A stretch of 64,000 nt of DNA, from positions 1 to 64,000 of the forward strand of contig NZ_JADMSU010000002.1 in assembly GCF_015561195.1 (NCBI RefSeq). Direction: 5' to 3'. Below the pieces are notes generated by a model. It searched no databases. It was not told where the DNA came from and worked only from the letters and a program-made list of their open reading frames with translations. Position numbers and translations under genes: made by a program. This document shows positions 1-7,989 of this stretch, in pieces (position 1 is the stretch's first letter; the number at the start of each line of letters is the position of its first letter). This DNA is from Collinsella aerofaciens. GTDB lineage: Bacteria; Actinomycetota; Coriobacteriia; Coriobacteriales; Coriobacteriaceae.

Positions 1-272
1 CCGGTTCTCAAGGTGCACGCCCCGCGGCTGATCCGGTCCGACCGGGCCGCGCGGCAAGGAGATATATTGCCAGACCGCGAAGCTCTGTGGGACGTCAATT
101 CCACTCTTCACAAGTCCTACACAACATATCGCTTTCTATAGCTAATAGAAAGACTGGTGCGGATCTTCCGCACGTATCAGATGATGACCCTTTGGTTCAG
201 GAATATATAGAGATCGGTCACCTGTAAGTGTCTATCTACCCGCGCTTTTAGCAATGTAAACCGCGCTTCAGA
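1..272. other. Non-coding left edge, possibly the leader of an RNA operon
   Basis: No convincing reading frame is present. Read on the minus strand, the leftmost bases contain GCACCTTGAGAAC, a phrase that resembles leader or spacer sequences of actinobacterial rRNA operons, so an rRNA operon may lie just outside the left edge. That link is an inference from motif resemblance only. The rest holds two short perfect hairpins, listed separately, and AT-rich patches. Confidence 0.3.
132..173. repeat. Two adjacent perfect hairpins
   Basis: The first is CTTTCTAT, a 5-base loop, then ATAGAAAG at 132-152. The second is GTGCGGA, a 3-base loop, then TCCGCAC at 157-173. Neither is followed by a T run, so they look more like structured leader RNA or processing stems than terminators. 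Confidence 0.45.
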
Positions 273-309
273 TAAAAAGAGGGAGCGCCGCGTACAACGC
301 GACACTCCC
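273..309 (-). terminator. Terminator of the infC-rpmI-rplT operon
   Basis: On the minus strand a GC-rich hairpin with arms GGGAGTG and CGCTCCC ends in TCTTTTT. It lies about 20 bases after the rplT stop codon, as expected for the end of this operon. Confidence 0.8.
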
Positions 310-330
310 CTAGCGATTCAAGAGAATCTA

Positions 331-690
331 TTAGGCCTCGAGAGCCTTCTTGGCGATGGTAGCCAGCTCGTTGAAGGACTCGATGTCCTCGTAAGCCATC
401 TGAGCCAGGACCTTGCGGTCGAGCTCGATGCCGGCAACCTTCAGGCCGTGCATGAACTGAGAGTAAGAGATGTCGTTCAGGCGAGCAGCAGCGTTGATGC
501 GGGTGATCCAGAGAGAACGGATCTCGCGCTTCTTGTTGCGGCGATCACGATACTGATACTGCAGGGAGTGCTGGACCTGCTCTTTAGCATGCTTGTAAGT
601 ACGCGAAGCGGCACCGTAGTAACCCTTCGCACGGTGCATAACGGTACGGCGCTTCTTCTTGGCGGCAACAGCGCGCTTAATACGAGCCAT
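331..690 (-). CDS. rplT: 50S ribosomal protein L20
   Basis: This 119-residue protein is an early-assembling 50S subunit protein that binds 23S rRNA. The N-terminal basic block (MARIKRAVAAKKKRR) and the central RRNKKREIRSLWITRINAA segment are hallmarks of L20, and the length equals the usual family length of about 118. It is the last gene of the infC-rpmI-rplT operon, about 47 bases after rpmI, with an AGGAG ribosome site before its ATG. In Bacillus and E. coli L20 represses its own operon by binding the leader or message. The structured leader before infC fits such control here, but binding is not shown by the sequence. Confidence 0.98.
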   Translation of the reverse strand: MARIKRAVAAKKKRRTVMHRAKGYYGAASRTYKHAKEQVQHSLQYQYRDRRNKKREIRSLWITRINAAARLNDISYSQFMHGLKVAGIELDRKVLAQMAYEDIESFNELATIAKKALEA

Positions 691-736
691 GTTCTATCAA
701 CTCCTAGACGGTTAAACGAAAAACGGGAACGCGAAC

Positions 737-928
737 TTAGGCGAGACGCGACTTGATGACCTTGCGGTCGGCAGCGGCGATCTCGGTCTCCTGACGGAAG
801 CCACGCTTACGCTTGGTGGACTTCTTGCTCAGGATGTGGCTCTTGAAAGCCTTGGCGCGCATAAGCTTGCCGGTACCAGTCTTGCGGAAACGCTTCTTGG
901 TGCCGCTGTGGGACTTCATCTTAGGCAT
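737..928 (-). CDS. rpmI: 50S ribosomal protein L35
   Basis: A 63-residue, strongly basic protein of the large ribosomal subunit. The start [21 protein letters not shown] is the signature of L35, and the length is typical. It sits between infC and rplT, the conserved order in most bacteria, and has an AAGGAG ribosome site a few bases before the ATG. Only 32 bases separate it from infC, so the three genes should be cotranscribed. Nothing unusual is seen. Confidence 0.98.
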   Translation of the reverse strand: MPKMKSHSGTKKRFRKTGTGKLMRAKAFKSHILSKKSTKRKRGFRQETEIAAADRKVIKSRLA

Positions 929-960
929 GAAATACTCCTTAATCGGTTACAGAACACTAG

Positions 961-1515
961 TTACTTGGTATCGCTTGCCGCTTTATCCTCATCAAAGGCG
1001 CCCTTAATCGGGGCGAGCAGCATAAGCATGTTACGGCCTTCCATCTTAGGCTTGGACTCGACCGTAGCGTAAGGCTTAAGGTCCTCGGCGAGACGCTCGA
1101 GAACGTTAAGACCCTGCTCCGGGTGAGCCATCTCACGGCCGCGGAACATGATGGTGATCTTAACGCGTGCGCCCTTCTTGAGGAAACGCAGAACGTGGCC
1201 CTTCTTGGTCTCGTAGTCGCCAACGTCGATCTTGGGTCGAAACTTCATTTCCTTGACCTCGACCTTGGACTGGTTCTTACGAGCAGCCTTGGCCTTCATG
1301 GCCTGCTGGTACTTGAACTTACCGTAGTCCATGACCTTGCAGACCGGCGGCTCCGCGTTGGGAGCGATCTCGACTAGGTCGAGACCCTGATCGTCGGCGA
1401 CGCGCTGGGCATCGCGGATGGCGAACAGGCCGAGCTGAGAGCCATCGACGCCAATCAAACGACACGAAGATGCAGTGATCTCGTCGTTGATGCGGGTGTC
1501 ATCAGACTTAGCTAT
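961..1515 (-). CDS. infC: Translation initiation factor IF-3, probable AUA start
   Basis: IF-3 binds the 30S subunit and checks start-codon and initiator tRNA pairing. The DTRINDEI segment begins the N-terminal domain, and FRGREMAHPEQG with the following SKPKMEGRNMLMLLAP segment belong to the C-terminal domain. The frame is open upstream to an ATG at 1530, but that ATG overlaps the only good Shine-Dalgarno sequence, GGAGGT at 1523-1528, and has none of its own. Seven bases after GGAGGT is an in-frame ATA (1515-1513), giving a 184-residue protein that begins close to the conserved domain. In E. coli infC starts at AUU and IF-3 represses its own synthesis by rejecting that codon, so a rare AUA start here is consistent with the same feedback. 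The upstream ATG remains the conventional alternative. Confidence 0.9.
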   Translation of the reverse strand: MAKSDDTRINDEITASSCRLIGVDGSQLGLFAIRDAQRVADDQGLDLVEIAPNAEPPVCKVMDYGKFKYQQAMKAKAARKNQSKVEVKEMKFRPKIDVGDYETKKGHVLRFLKKGARVKITIMFRGREMAHPEQGLNVLERLAEDLKPYATVESKPKMEGRNMLMLLAPIKGAFDEDKAASDTK

Positions 1516-1522
1516 TTTCCCT

Positions 1523-1528
1523 ACCTCC
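1523..1528 (-). promoter_or_regulatory. Ribosome binding site deciding the infC start
   Basis: GGAGGT on the minus strand overlaps the upstream candidate ATG and lies seven bases before the in-frame ATA. It supports ATA as the real initiation codon. Confidence 0.65.
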
Positions 1529-1533
1529 ATTCA

Positions 1534-1568
1534 TAAAAAAATAACCCGGCGCTTCTCAGCAACCAGGT
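1534..1568 (-). terminator. Leader attenuator immediately before infC
   Basis: On the minus strand ACCTGG and CCGGGT form a stem around a loop with an inner GCT-GAGA-AGC hairpin, and a run of seven T follows. This intrinsic terminator ends just before the infC ribosome site, so transcripts must read through it to express infC-rpmI-rplT. It matches the logic of L20-type leaders, although the controlling ligand is not visible. Confidence 0.7.
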
Positions 1569-1733
1569 CGTACACATAGACTTCCTCGATTTGAGGAAGG
1601 GAATCTAAGTTGTATGACCAGTCAGCTGCTCATTGGCGCCAAAAGGTGGGAACCCTCAGGTTCCTCTTTAGGGCATTGCGGGAACAACGCCTTGGGAATA
1701 ATAACACGTACAGCACGTTATCACATTACGTAC
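1569..1733 (-). promoter_or_regulatory. Structured 5' leader of infC-rpmI-rplT
   Basis: Between the duplicated tRNA fragment and the attenuator lie at least two hairpins: CTTCCTC/GAGGAAG at 1581-1599 and GGAACC/GGTTCC at 1649-1664. No reading frame is supported. The segment is best read as the leader RNA of the ribosomal operon, with alternative pairing to the attenuator possible but not demonstrated. Confidence 0.55.
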
Positions 1734-1810
1734 ACGAAAAAGGGGCCTTGACCCCCTTGAACCCCCTTGAATACTCGCTTGTATGTATGGTGCCCGAGGC
1801 GAGACTCGAA
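1734..1810 (-). repeat. Partial duplicate of tRNA-Leu 3' end and its terminator
   Basis: Bases 1788-1810 repeat exactly the last 23 bases of the tRNA-Leu gene (CCA end, acceptor 3' strand and part of the T arm). The flanking 1734-1787 segment matches, with small changes, the terminator downstream of the intact gene at 1927-1971. The rest of the tRNA is missing. It could be a decayed tandem tRNA copy or the scar of an element that used the tRNA 3' end as its attachment site. Confidence 0.75.
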
Positions 1811-1926
1811 GGGCCTTCGCTTCGCTAAGCTCCAGGCTTCGGGCGCGTGGCGCCCTCGCCACGCTCCGCTACAAACAGGCCACAAGCCTGTTTGCTTAAC
1901 GCTTCGCGCGCTCACGCGAGTTCGGC
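1811..1926. other. Hairpin-rich scar between the tRNA fragment and the intact tRNA
   Basis: About 116 non-coding bases hold a GGGCG/CGCCC hairpin at 1841-1855 and a CAAACAGGC/GCCTGTTTG hairpin at 1872-1894. No integrase, resolvase or other gene remains. Confidence 0.5.
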
Positions 1927-1929
1927 ACG

Positions 1930-1951
1930 AAAAAGGGGGCCGCAACCCCCT
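1930..1951 (-). terminator. Terminator of tRNA-Leu
   Basis: On the minus strand GGGGG, a short loop and CCCCC are followed by TTTTT, about 20 bases after the tRNA CCA end. Confidence 0.8.
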
Positions 1952-1971
1952 TGAACGCTCGCTTGCATGAA

Positions 1972-2058
1972 TGGTGCCCGAGGCGAGACTCGAACTCGCA
2001 CGTTGTTGCCAACGGTGGATTTTGAGTCCACTGCGTCTGCCAATTCCGCCACTCGGGC
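1972..2058 (-). tRNA. tRNA-Leu, anticodon CAA
   Basis: The minus strand folds as an 87-base class II tRNA. The acceptor strands are GCCCGAG and CTCGGGC, with A as discriminator and an encoded CCA. The anticodon stem GTGGA/TCCAC closes the loop CTCAAAA, which places CAA as the anticodon and UUG as the codon read. A long variable arm, as required for leucine, follows. The T arm contains GTTCGAGTC. The 3' end is duplicated at 1788-1810. Confidence 0.96.
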
Positions 2059-2097
2059 ACGCAATGCGTGAGTTAGTTTATCACAGCTTTCTACCGA

Positions 2098-3531
2098 TTA
2101 GTCCGAAAATGGAACTTCGAGCATTTCGATGAGTTCGACCACACGGAGCATCTCGCGCCGACGGCATCCGCGACCGTCGACCGAAGCCTCACCCATCTGG
2201 TTATCGTAAGGGTCCTCGCGCATGCCGTCGAAAGAGGGCTCAAACTCTGCCTGGAATCGATTGTTGGCCACCATACGCCACGGGTCGAGATTGCCAAAGT
2301 AGTGACGGCGGCGCCACTCCTCCCCCATCCTACGAGCAGAAGATCCAAATGACACGTCGGCGTTGAGCCAACCGGTCTGCGGCGTATAGAACTCTGCCCA
2401 GTCGTGCGACCCCACCGAATCGGGCGCAACATACAGGCCGCTCTGCCAACGGGCAGGCACGCCCGCGATACGGCACATGGTGATAAACGTGAGCGCCATA
2501 ACGCCGCAATCGCCGCGGAGCGAATGCGCGCAGTCATCGGCAATAGATCCCAAAAGCAAGTACGGCGGCTGATAGCGATAGTCGATATACTGCGTCAGGT
2601 AATCATAGATAGCACGGGCGCGATCGAGCGGATCATCGAGCCCGTCAATGACACGGGCCGTTAGCTGCTGCAGATACGGTGTAAACGCAATGTGCGGACG
2701 GTCCTCGGAAATATCCTCGGGCAGAGGCGCGTCCATACGCGGGTGAACCGGAAGTGTGCCACCGTAGACATCACAATAAGCAGCATCGATGTGATAACGA
2801 TAGGTCACCGAAAATAAGTGCTCGCTCGAGGAAGACCACGAGGCGGTACGCGCCGAAGCATTCGCGGGAGCAACAGCACCCTCCGGCGTCATTTCGAGAA
2901 TCTCGACCCGAGACTGCTGACGGCAGGCAGCTGCGACGGGAAGCCAAGCGCAAACGGTCTCCCCTTCCAGAGCGCCGGGGACAGACACGGACGCTTTAAG
3001 CGTAATGACGCGAGCCAATCCGTTTTGCGACTCCATCTCCTTGAGCATCTCGTTGCGCAGTGCTATTCCGTCCGTAGAATCGGGCCGCATGCCGGGAACC
3101 TCTTTGGGATATACGCGAAGCGAATCGAGGAAGTTGTCGAGAACGAACAGTTCGCCATCGATAAAGCGCCAGTCAATACGCTTACGATTAATCAGGTCAT
3201 CAAACTGCTCTTCGGTAAACTCTGGCCACTCCTCGCGAATCATCGCAATAGCCTGATCGCGCGACACCGAAAAATGAAGCGGCGTCTCGAGCATGCGATA
3301 CCGCTCGGCACGAACACAAGCAGCCAGCGAAGGCTCGGGGTTCTGCTCCAAAAGGCGATCGCAGGCAGCAACAGCCTGCGTCAAATACCCCGCATCCTTA
3401 AGACGAAGAATCTCGGGCGGCAGTCCAACATCGAGATGACGAAAGTCATCACAGCAAACATCAACAGAGCAACCAACAGGACCCTCGTCAATAACCTTCC
3501 CATCCGAAGGCAGTACATTAATAACAGCCAT
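2098..3531 (-). CDS. Transglutaminase-like cysteine peptidase-fold protein
   Basis: A 477-residue protein with a transglutaminase-core domain in its C-terminal half. The likely catalytic triad is Cys about 342 in RGDCGV, His about 376 in GSHDWAEFY and Asp about 392 in NADVSFG, the order and spacing typical of this superfamily. The N-terminal 300 residues are of unknown fold. No signal peptide is obvious, so it is probably cytoplasmic. The frame is open to a GTG at 3549, but the ATG at 3531 is preceded by GGAG at good spacing and was chosen. Bacterial members usually act as proteases or in cell-envelope processing; the substrate here cannot be inferred. It stands alone. Confidence 0.8.
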   Translation of the reverse strand: MAVINVLPSDGKVIDEGPVGCSVDVCCDDFRHLDVGLPPEILRLKDAGYLTQAVAACDRLLEQNPEPSLAACVRAERYRMLETPLHFSVSRDQAIAMIREEWPEFTEEQFDDLINRKRIDWRFIDGELFVLDNFLDSLRVYPKEVPGMRPDSTDGIALRNEMLKEMESQNGLARVITLKASVSVPGALEGETVCAWLPVAAACRQQSRVEILEMTPEGAVAPANASARTASWSSSSEHLFSVTYRYHIDAAYCDVYGGTLPVHPRMDAPLPEDISEDRPHIAFTPYLQQLTARVIDGLDDPLDRARAIYDYLTQYIDYRYQPPYLLLGSIADDCAHSLRGDCGVMALTFITMCRIAGVPARWQSGLYVAPDSVGSHDWAEFYTPQTGWLNADVSFGSSARRMGEEWRRRHYFGNLDPWRMVANNRFQAEFEPSFDGMREDPYDNQMGEASVDGRGCRRREMLRVVELIEMLEVPFSD

Positions 3532-3674
3532 ACCAAAACTCCAAGTCACTAGAACGCTTGAAGCCCATTGTAGCGAGATAAAAAGAAAGCCCCAACAAGG
3601 GAGCCATCAACACCGCTGAACGGTAGTCAAATAAATAATTCAGCCTCGTAACCCTGCGGCGTTAAACGAAGGAA

Positions 3675-3759
3675 GCCCCGTCCCCCGGAACTGCTTCCTT
3701 GGCGCGACTTCTGGCAAAGCCAGGTGAGCGCGAGGGAAACAGCGTAGGGGAAACGGGGC
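3675..3759 (-). terminator. Large inverted repeat downstream of the aldolase gene
   Basis: GCCCCGT at 3675-3681 pairs with ACGGGGC at 3753-3759, enclosing further GC-rich pairing. It lies just after the fba stop codon. No long T run follows on the minus strand, so termination is likely but not certain. Confidence 0.4.
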
Positions 3760-3784
3760 CTCCGGCGGGAAGTTAAACCGCTAC

Positions 3785-4651
3785 TTACGCCTTGTTGACG
3801 GAGCCAAACTCCTCCATGAGCTCCTTGGTGCGGGCAACGATGTTGTCGCGACCAGGCTTGAGGAGCTTGCGGGGGTCAAAGCCCTTGCCCTGCTGATCCT
3901 TGCCAGCCTCGATGTACTCACGGACGCCCTTGGCGAAGACGAGCTGCAGGTCGGTGTTGACGTTGATCTTGGAGATGCCCAGGGAGATGGCCTTCTTGAT
4001 CTGATCCTCGGGGATGCCGGTGCCACCGTGCAGGACGAGGGGCAGGTCGCCGGTCTGGGCCTTGATCTCACCCAGGCGCTCGAAGGAAAGGCCAGCCCAG
4101 TCGGCGGGGTACACGCCATGGATGTTGCCGATGCCGCAGGCGAGGAAGTCGACGCCCAGGTCAGCAATCTGCTTGCACTCAGCAGGATCAGCGAGCTCGC
4201 CGCTGGAGGTCACGCCGTCCTCGGTGCCGCCGATGCCGCCGACCTCGGCCTCGATGGACATGCCCTTGGAGTGGGCAAGCTCGACGAGCTCCTTGGTGCG
4301 GTCGAGGTTAAGCTGGAAGGTCTCCTCGTGAGAGCCGTCATACATGATGGACGTGAAGCCGGCCTCGATGCACTTGAAGCAGTCCTCGTAAGAACCGTGA
4401 TCGAGGTGAAGGGCGACGGGAACGGTAACGCCCGTGGCCTCGACGGCAGCCTTGACCATGTCGGCGCAGACCTTGAAACCGCCCATCCACTTAGCGGCAC
4501 CAGCGGTGCACTGAAGGATCAGCGGAGACTTGGCCTCCTCGGCGGCCTGGAGAATAGCCAGGGTCCACTCGAGGTTGTTGGTGTTGAAGGCACCAAGACC
4601 GTACTTGCCGGCCTCGGCCTTCTTGAGCATGTCTGCTGCGTTGACGAGCAT
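3785..4651 (-). CDS. fba: Class II fructose-1,6-bisphosphate aldolase
   Basis: A 288-residue zinc-dependent aldolase that interconverts fructose 1,6-bisphosphate with dihydroxyacetone phosphate and glyceraldehyde 3-phosphate in glycolysis and gluconeogenesis. LHLDHGS near residues 81-87 supplies the catalytic Asp and a zinc-ligand His; IEAEVGGIGG, VLHGGTGIP and KINVNTD are further family motifs for metal and phosphate binding. The length matches the Bacillus FbaA type. The frame is open 32 codons further upstream, but only the start at 4651 has an AGGAGG ribosome site at correct spacing, and the protein aligns from there. It is monocistronic with its own presumed promoter. Confidence 0.95.
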   Translation of the reverse strand: MLVNAADMLKKAEAGKYGLGAFNTNNLEWTLAILQAAEEAKSPLILQCTAGAAKWMGGFKVCADMVKAAVEATGVTVPVALHLDHGSYEDCFKCIEAGFTSIMYDGSHEETFQLNLDRTKELVELAHSKGMSIEAEVGGIGGTEDGVTSSGELADPAECKQIADLGVDFLACGIGNIHGVYPADWAGLSFERLGEIKAQTGDLPLVLHGGTGIPEDQIKKAISLGISKINVNTDLQLVFAKGVREYIEAGKDQQGKGFDPRKLLKPGRDNIVARTKELMEEFGSVNKA

Positions 4652-4845
4652 AAAAGAAACCTCCTGTAAGGTTGCTCCGATAACGCCTGAGATTTTACCA
4701 CGGCGCACCCGAGCATAAACGTTCGTTTGTTCACGAATATCGTCCAAACAGACTTTTTTGACCGTTTGCCCTACGGAATCGACCCGTTGGGGAAAAATAG
4801 CTTGACGTTTGGACGCTTCTCGTGCTTCAAAAGCCGACTATTAAG

Positions 4846-5520
4846 CTACATCCGCATGAAAGGGTTCTGTATGAGCTCGCGTGCCATGGTGGTCGAATCG
4901 CCATGGCCGGTTAGGCAAACGGTATCGGGCGGGAGAAGCCGGGCGAGCTTGGAGAGCGAGCGCAGAATCGCCGCCTCGTCGCCACCGGCAAGATCGGTGC
5001 GGCCGTGGCTGCCCGGGAATAGCGTGTCACCCGCAAAGGCAATGTTCCCCCGCTCGGTGGCAGCAAACAAGACAATGCCACCCGGTGTGTGACCGGGCGT
5101 CTCGATCACCTGCAGGCAGATATCGCCCACCTCGATAGCATCGCCCTCGGCGAGCAGACGCGTCGGCTCCCCGGGGTCGGGCGTCTCAATGCCCCACATA
5201 GCTCGCTGTTCCTCGATATTCGCATGCGGCACCGCCACATCCTTAGCACACAGCTCATACTGGCAGCCCTCGCCAACGGTGGTTCGCACGCCGGCAACAC
5301 CGCCAACATGATCGGCATGGCCATGAGTGCATACGGCGCCAAGCACGCGTACACCGGGATGCTCGGCTCGAATATGCTCCACCAAGCGCTCGCCTTCCCA
5401 TGCGGGATCGATAATCACGCACTCATTGTCCGTAATAACAGCATAGCTATTGGTCTGAATGGGACCGTTTACGAGCGTCTCGATCTCGACCGATCCCTTG
5501 GGAGTTAAATCCAAGGACAC
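4846..5520 (-). CDS. Metallo-beta-lactamase-fold hydrolase, glyoxalase II-like
   Basis: A 224-residue protein of the MBL-fold hydrolase superfamily. The metal-binding motif THGHADHVGG lies near residues 64-73, followed by a PGHTPGG motif, FAGDTLFPGSHGRTD with the bridging Asp, and a terminal GHGDSTT. This pattern and the short length fit the hydroxyacylglutathione-hydrolase-like group. The true thioester substrate in a bacterium that probably lacks glutathione is unknown. Translation appears to start at a GTG. It lies between the aldolase gene and relA on the same strand and may be cotranscribed with relA, although a strong inverted repeat separates them. Confidence 0.85.
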   Translation of the reverse strand: MSLDLTPKGSVEIETLVNGPIQTNSYAVITDNECVIIDPAWEGERLVEHIRAEHPGVRVLGAVCTHGHADHVGGVAGVRTTVGEGCQYELCAKDVAVPHANIEEQRAMWGIETPDPGEPTRLLAEGDAIEVGDICLQVIETPGHTPGGIVLFAATERGNIAFAGDTLFPGSHGRTDLAGGDEAAILRSLSKLARLLPPDTVCLTGHGDSTTMARELIQNPFMRM

Positions 5521-5549
5521 AGCACCTATGTCCCTCTCCTCTCTATAGA

Positions 5550-5577
5550 ACTCGAGGCATCAAACGATGCCTCGAGT
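5550..5577. repeat. Perfect 12-bp inverted repeat between relA and the MBL gene
   Basis: ACTCGAGGCATC, four bases, then GATGCCTCGAGT. It sits in the 93-base gap after the relA stop. No T run follows on either strand, so it may be a weak terminator or an RNA-stability hairpin. Confidence 0.6.
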
Positions 5578-5613
5578 GTAGCGAATATCGATAATGTGGC
5601 ACGTTCGTCGCGA

Positions 5614-7974
5614 CTAAACGCGGCGCTTAAGCTGGGCTCCACCCTCGCCGGGCATCAAGCGACGCGCGTCGTAGACCGAGTCAACGCTGCTGATAGAGGC
5701 CAGCAGCGGATCCAGACCACTCGCGTCCGAGATCTCGACCATAAAGCGCAGGGTTGCAATACCCTCGCGGTTGGTCGACGTGGCGGCAGAAAGGATATTG
5801 CCGCCCGCATCGCCAATGGCAATGGTGACATCCTTGAGCAGGCCCATGCGGTCCAGGCACTCGACCACGATCTCGACCTGGAAGAGGGTGTCAGCAGCGC
5901 CGTCCCATTCCACATCGATCATGCGCTCGGGATGTTCCATAAGACCCTTGACGTTGGGGCAGTTGGCGCGATGCACCGAAACGCCACGACCGCGCGTGAT
6001 GAAGCCGACGATGTCGTCGCCCGTCACGGGGTTGCAGCAATGGGCCAGACGGACCAGCAGGCCGCTGTTGCTCTCGCCCTTGACGATAATGCCGTTGCTG
6101 GCGCTCTTGCCGCGCTTTTGCGGCTTGCGGTTGGAGCCGCGGGCAGGCTGCTTCACGACCTCGGCGATAGCCTCGGCCTTGGAGAGCTGCTCCTCGGGCT
6201 TGGGGTCCAAGATTTGCTCGACCTTATTGCCCACAGCGCGCGGGGCGACCTTGCCGGCGCCGACGGCGGCAAACAGGTCCTCGAGCTGCTTATAGTTAAA
6301 CTGCTCCGCCACGGCGTTGAGCGCACGCGTGGATCGCGGCGTAGAGATGCCGTACCCGCGCTTGCGCAGGTCCTTGGCCAGTATATCGCGGCCGGCGGCA
6401 GCGTCGTCGTCCTTGGTCGCGGCGGCAAAATAGCGGCGGATCTTTGACTTGGCGGAAGGCGTCTTAACGATCTTGAGCCAATCGCGCGACGGCTTGGAGC
6501 TCTTGTTGGTCAGGATTTCAACGCGGTCGCCCGTCTTGATTTCGTGCGTGAGCGGCGCTACCGCACCGTTGATCTTGGCGCCGACGCAGTGGTTGCCGAC
6601 CTCGGTATGGACAGCGTAGGCAAAGTCGAGCGGCGTAGAACCGGCACGAAGCGCCATGACCTCACCCTTGGGCGTAAAGACAAAAATCTCCTGGTCAAAC
6701 AGGTCAACCTTCAGCGAGTGCAGGTATTCCTTGGCATCGGTGATCTCGTCAGACGCCGCCCAATCGAGTGAATGCTTGAGCCAGTTAATCTGATCGTCCA
6801 GACGCTGCGCATCATTGGTCTTAGACGCAGACGATCCGCCCGACTTCTTATATAGCCAGTGGGCGGCAATGCCGTACTCGGCCTGCTCATGCATCTCGTA
6901 GGTTCGAATCTGAATCTCGAGCGGGCGAGCCGTGGGGCCGATGACCGTCGTGTGGAGCGACTGGTAGTTATTGACCTTGGGCATGGCGATATAGTCTTTA
7001 AAGCGACCGGGCATGGGGTGCCACAGTGTGTGCACCGCGCCGAGCGTGGAGTAGCAATCGCGCACCGAATGCGTGATGACGCGCAGTGCCACCAGGTCGT
7101 AGATCTCGGAGAATTCCTTGCCCTTGCGCTTCATCTTTTGGTAGATGGACCAATAGTGCTTGGAACGGCCGTTGATCTGGAAGTCTTCCAGGCCAATGCG
7201 GTTGAGTTCGTCGGTGAGCGTCTTGATGGTCTCGGCCAGATAGCGCTCACGGACCTCGCGCGACTCCGCCACCATGCGTGCGATGCGCTGGTAGGCATCG
7301 GGCTCCAGGTAGAAGAAGGACAGGTCCTCGAGCTCCCATTTAATGGAGCTCATGCCCAGACGGTCGGCCAGGGGCGCGTACACGTCCATGGTCTCGCGAG
7401 CCTTAAACAGGCGACGGTCCTCACGCAGGGCGGCAAGGGTGCGCATGTTGTGCAGACGATCGGCAAGCTTAACGATAATGACGCGGATGTCCTTGGACAT
7501 GGCGAGGAACATCTTGCGCAGCGTGAGGGCCTGCTTCTCGTCCATGCTGTCGACTTCGATGTTGGTGAGCTTGGTCACGCCATCGACGAGCTCGGCCACC
7601 GTATCGCCAAACAGGCCGGAAACATCGGCAAGCGAGGTCTCGGTATCCTCGACGGTATCGTGCAGCAGCGCGGCGCACACCACGTCACGGTCCATCTTGA
7701 GGTCGGCCAAAATGATGGCCACCTCGACGGGATGGTTAATGTACATCTCGCCCGAGCGGCGCTTTTGGTTGCAGTGCTTCTCGGCGGCAAAGCAGTAGGC
7801 CTGTTCAACCTTAGAGAAGTCGTCCTCATTCATATATTTGAGGCACAGGCGCTCCAGCTTGTCGTAGCTGTCCGCCATAATCTCGGGCGGCAGCTCATCA
7901 GCATGCTTATAGTGCTCCATCTCCGAGAACGGCTGGAGGGTGGAATCATGGGCGGTACGGGCTGCGGCATCCAT
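5614..7974 (-). CDS. RelA/SpoT-type bifunctional (p)ppGpp synthetase and hydrolase
   Basis: A 786-residue long RSH protein that makes and degrades the alarmone (p)ppGpp. In order it has an N-terminal HD hydrolase domain (HPVEVAIILADL, then LLHDTVEDT, then RLHNMRTL), a synthetase domain (GRSKHYWSIYQKMKRKG, NYQSLHTTVIG), a TGS domain (EIFVFTPKGEVMALRAGSTPLDFAYAVHTEVG), a zinc-finger region with CCNPV, and a C-terminal ACT domain (NREGIATLRFMVEI). The intact HD residues predict that hydrolase activity is retained, as in the single Rel enzymes of Gram-positives. The ATG follows a GGGGA ribosome site. It lies 15 bases after the RecJ-helicase fusion gene and is probably cotranscribed with it. Confidence 0.96.
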   Translation of the reverse strand: MDAAARTAHDSTLQPFSEMEHYKHADELPPEIMADSYDKLERLCLKYMNEDDFSKVEQAYCFAAEKHCNQKRRSGEMYINHPVEVAIILADLKMDRDVVCAALLHDTVEDTETSLADVSGLFGDTVAELVDGVTKLTNIEVDSMDEKQALTLRKMFLAMSKDIRVIIVKLADRLHNMRTLAALREDRRLFKARETMDVYAPLADRLGMSSIKWELEDLSFFYLEPDAYQRIARMVAESREVRERYLAETIKTLTDELNRIGLEDFQINGRSKHYWSIYQKMKRKGKEFSEIYDLVALRVITHSVRDCYSTLGAVHTLWHPMPGRFKDYIAMPKVNNYQSLHTTVIGPTARPLEIQIRTYEMHEQAEYGIAAHWLYKKSGGSSASKTNDAQRLDDQINWLKHSLDWAASDEITDAKEYLHSLKVDLFDQEIFVFTPKGEVMALRAGSTPLDFAYAVHTEVGNHCVGAKINGAVAPLTHEIKTGDRVEILTNKSSKPSRDWLKIVKTPSAKSKIRRYFAAATKDDDAAAGRDILAKDLRKRGYGISTPRSTRALNAVAEQFNYKQLEDLFAAVGAGKVAPRAVGNKVEQILDPKPEEQLSKAEAIAEVVKQPARGSNRKPQKRGKSASNGIIVKGESNSGLLVRLAHCCNPVTGDDIVGFITRGRGVSVHRANCPNVKGLMEHPERMIDVEWDGAADTLFQVEIVVECLDRMGLLKDVTIAIGDAGGNILSAATSTNREGIATLRFMVEISDASGLDPLLASISSVDSVYDARRLMPGEGGAQLKRRV

Positions 7975-7989
7975 CGAGGTCCCCTTCCC

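Noticed and set aside
4742-4814. An 8-bp inverted repeat, GTCCAAAC and GTTTGGAC, upstream of fba.
   Set aside because: The arms are 57 bases apart and short, so chance is a reasonable explanation.
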